Positions 32,445-33,803 of a stretch of 33,803 nucleotides of DNA are shown here, in pieces. How positions within the stretch are numbered: position 1 is the first letter of the stretch; every line of letters begins with the position of its first letter. Below the pieces are notes generated by a model that saw nothing but the letters and a program-made list of their open reading frames with translations, was not told where the DNA came from and did not search any database. The position numbers were made by a program, and so were the translations under genes. Source of the DNA: Desulfohalobiaceae bacterium (GTDB lineage: Bacteria; Desulfobacterota; Desulfovibrionia; Desulfovibrionales; Desulfothermaceae); the NCBI GenBank assembly GCA_027013815.1, contig JALWFY010000121.1, positions 1 to 33,803 of the forward strand, read 5' to 3'.

Positions 32445-33544
32445 AAACAGATATATTAATAGTAGGGGCTGGTCTTTCTGGATTAGTTATAGCTAATCGA
32501 GCGGCGAAAAATGGTTTAAAAATTTTAATTGTTGAAAAAAGAAATCATATAGGTGGAAATTGTTATGATTATTATAATGAAATAGGAGTATTAGTCCATA
32601 AGTATGGGCCTCACTATTTTAGAACTAATAAAAAAGAAGTTTTTGATTATTTGTCTCAATTTACAGAATGGCATTATGTTCAATATAAAGTGAAAGCGTA
32701 TGTAGATGGTAAACTACTTTCACTACCTATTAATTTAAATACTATTAATGAAATGTATGGATTAAATTTATCATCTTTTGAACTTAGGGAGTGGTTTGAA
32801 GAGATTAGAGAAAAAATAGATAATCCTGGAAATTCTGAGGAAATAGTGGTTTCTAAAGTTGGGAGAGAAATTTATGAAAAATTTTTCTATGGTTATACTA
32901 CTAAACAATGGAGTTTAGAACCTAAAGAACTTGATGCTTCAGTTACAGCAAGAATACCTGTTAGAACAAATAGAGATGATAGATATTTTACAGATAAATA
33001 TCAAGCTATGCCAAAATATGGATACACTAAAATGTTTGAAAAAATGAGTGCACATCCAAATATAAAGATATTATTAAATACCAACTTTAAAGAAATTAAA
33101 GATGAAATAAAATATAAAAAGTTAGTATATACTGGACCTATTGATGAGTTTTTTGATTTTAAATTTGGAAAATTACCTTACAGATCACTCAAATTTGAAC
33201 ATGAAAATTACTTCCAAGAATTTTATCAAGAATATTCTCAAATAAATTATCCGAATGACTATGATTTTACAAGAGTAGTTGAAATAAAACATGTTACAGG
33301 ACAAAAGCACCCATATACCACTATAGTAAGAGAATATCCAGCAAATGAAGGCGAACCATATTATCCTATACCTGCACAAAAAAATAAAAAAATTTATAAT
33401 AAATATAGAGAGGAAGCTGAAAAATTAAAAAATGTATATTTTATAGGAAGGCTTGCTAGTTATAGATATCTTAATATGGATCAGGTAATTGATGAAGCAC
33501 TGAAGGCTTCACAAAAAATAATTAATAATGCTTTGGAGTTTTAA
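32441..33544 (+). CDS. glf: UDP-galactopyranose mutase
   Basis: It is a flavoenzyme that converts UDP-galactopyranose to UDP-galactofuranose. It has 367 residues, the normal size. VGAGLSGLVIANRAAKNG binds FAD, KRNHIGGNCYDYY follows, and YGYTTKQW, ARIPVRTNRDDRYF and FIGRLASYRYLNMDQVIDEA are family marks with the substrate arginines. The start is ATG 32441 within the ATGA overlap with the glycosyltransferase; an earlier in-frame Met at 32420 lies inside that gene and is less likely. The AAAAGGAT at 32427 is suitably placed. It implies galactofuranose in the surface glycan. Confidence 0.95.
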   Translation: MKTDILIVGAGLSGLVIANRAAKNGLKILIVEKRNHIGGNCYDYYNEIGVLVHKYGPHYFRTNKKEVFDYLSQFTEWHYVQYKVKAYVDGKLLSLPINLNTINEMYGLNLSSFELREWFEEIREKIDNPGNSEEIVVSKVGREIYEKFFYGYTTKQWSLEPKELDASVTARIPVRTNRDDRYFTDKYQAMPKYGYTKMFEKMSAHPNIKILLNTNFKEIKDEIKYKKLVYTGPIDEFFDFKFGKLPYRSLKFEHENYFQEFYQEYSQINYPNDYDFTRVVEIKHVTGQKHPYTTIVREYPANEGEPYYPIPAQKNKKIYNKYREEAEKLKNVYFIGRLASYRYLNMDQVIDEALKASQKIINNALEF

Positions 33545-33803
33545 AATTAGAAAAATATATATTTTTTTAGAACAATTACTATATTCATTGACATCATTTT
33601 TGGTTTCTATAACATTAGCTAGAAATTTGTCTGCAAATGAATTTGGTAAATGGGTGATTTATATTACCTTAATATATCTTATTATTAGTATAAATAATAG
33701 TAGTTTTTGGCAATTATTTATAGTTAATTATACTAAATTGAATAGTAAAATAAAAAAAATTTTTTATAAAAGTACTATTATAATAGCTAGTGCTACTGTA
33801 ACA
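33528..33803 (+). CDS. Polysaccharide flippase, N-terminal part (cut by right edge)
   Basis: A frame from ATG 33528, overlapping the end of glf by 17 bases, is open for 92 codons to the window edge. It begins MLWSFKIRKIYIFLEQLLYS and goes on with SITLARNLSANEFGKWVIYI, the usual N-terminus of Wzx-like oligosaccharide exporters, with hydrophobic helices at about residues 12-32, 40-60 and 82-92. No ribosome site precedes it, so coupling to glf is likely. This is the third flippase start in 5.4 kb and the only one that may be intact. Confidence 0.75.
   Translation, partial: MLWSFKIRKIYIFLEQLLYSLTSFLVSITLARNLSANEFGKWVIYITLIYLIISINNSSFWQLFIVNYTKLNSKIKKIFYKSTIIIASATVT

Overview
This AT-rich stretch most likely comes from an anaerobic, Gram-negative bacterium of the deltaproteobacterial / Desulfobacterota kind, perhaps Desulfovibrionales-like. 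That is inference from gene content: sigma-54 nitrogen control, GlnE-regulated glutamine synthetase, a three-piece glutamate synthase whose third subunit is fused to its oxidoreductase, a flavodoxin/rubredoxin/DsrE redox set, and a polysaccharide locus. No rRNA or tRNA gene was found, so the taxon cannot be fixed.

Layout. 1-1172: integron-type tyrosine recombinase, cut by the left edge. 1420-15950: a nearly complete nitrogen-assimilation block, all on the + strand: amtB1; amtB2-nadE-glnB; glnA; then glnE-gltB1-gltB2-gltB3/D. amtB1, amtB2 and glnA each have a -24/-12 (sigma-54) promoter with correct GG-N10-GC spacing and, about 75-100 bp upstream, a pair of ACA-N4-TGT-like boxes about 30 bp apart, which looks like the binding site of one enhancer protein. 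AmtB imports ammonium, PII (GlnB) reports nitrogen status, GlnA and the glutamate synthase fix ammonium, GlnE adenylylates GlnA (target Tyr398 is present), and glutamine-dependent NadE sits in the same operon. 16033-17253: HD-GYP protein. 17404-18381 (-): FMN-reductase/ArsC fusion. 18453-19888: a second sigma-54-preceded set (cytochrome c lipoprotein, flavodoxin, rubredoxin-like protein, DsrE-like protein). 19914-20664: a glutaredoxin 5' piece joined to a UROD/MetE-like 3' piece, probably a deletion scar. 20661-22442: CPA1-type antiporter.

22443-28470 is an accessory island: a decayed transposase, two near-identical tail-anchored coiled-coil genes that differ by whole heptads and hendecads, an AAA-ATPase/PD-(D/E)XK protein, a winged-helix/nucleotidyltransferase protein, an archaeal-type ATPase and a four-helix-bundle protein. 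Nearly every junction is filled by degenerate heptamer arrays (GTGAACG/GTGAACT, GGCTAAA and others), often beginning at the stop codon of the gene before. One array forms the last codons of the four-helix gene and one arm of a long inverted repeat. The same kind of array also interrupts the glutamate synthase operon at 13.45 kb.

28471-33803 is a surface-polysaccharide locus of mixed composition: two truncated flippase genes in tandem, UDP-glucuronate decarboxylase, UDP-glucose 4-epimerase, a GT4 glycosyltransferase, UDP-galactopyranose mutase and the start of a third flippase that runs off the right edge.
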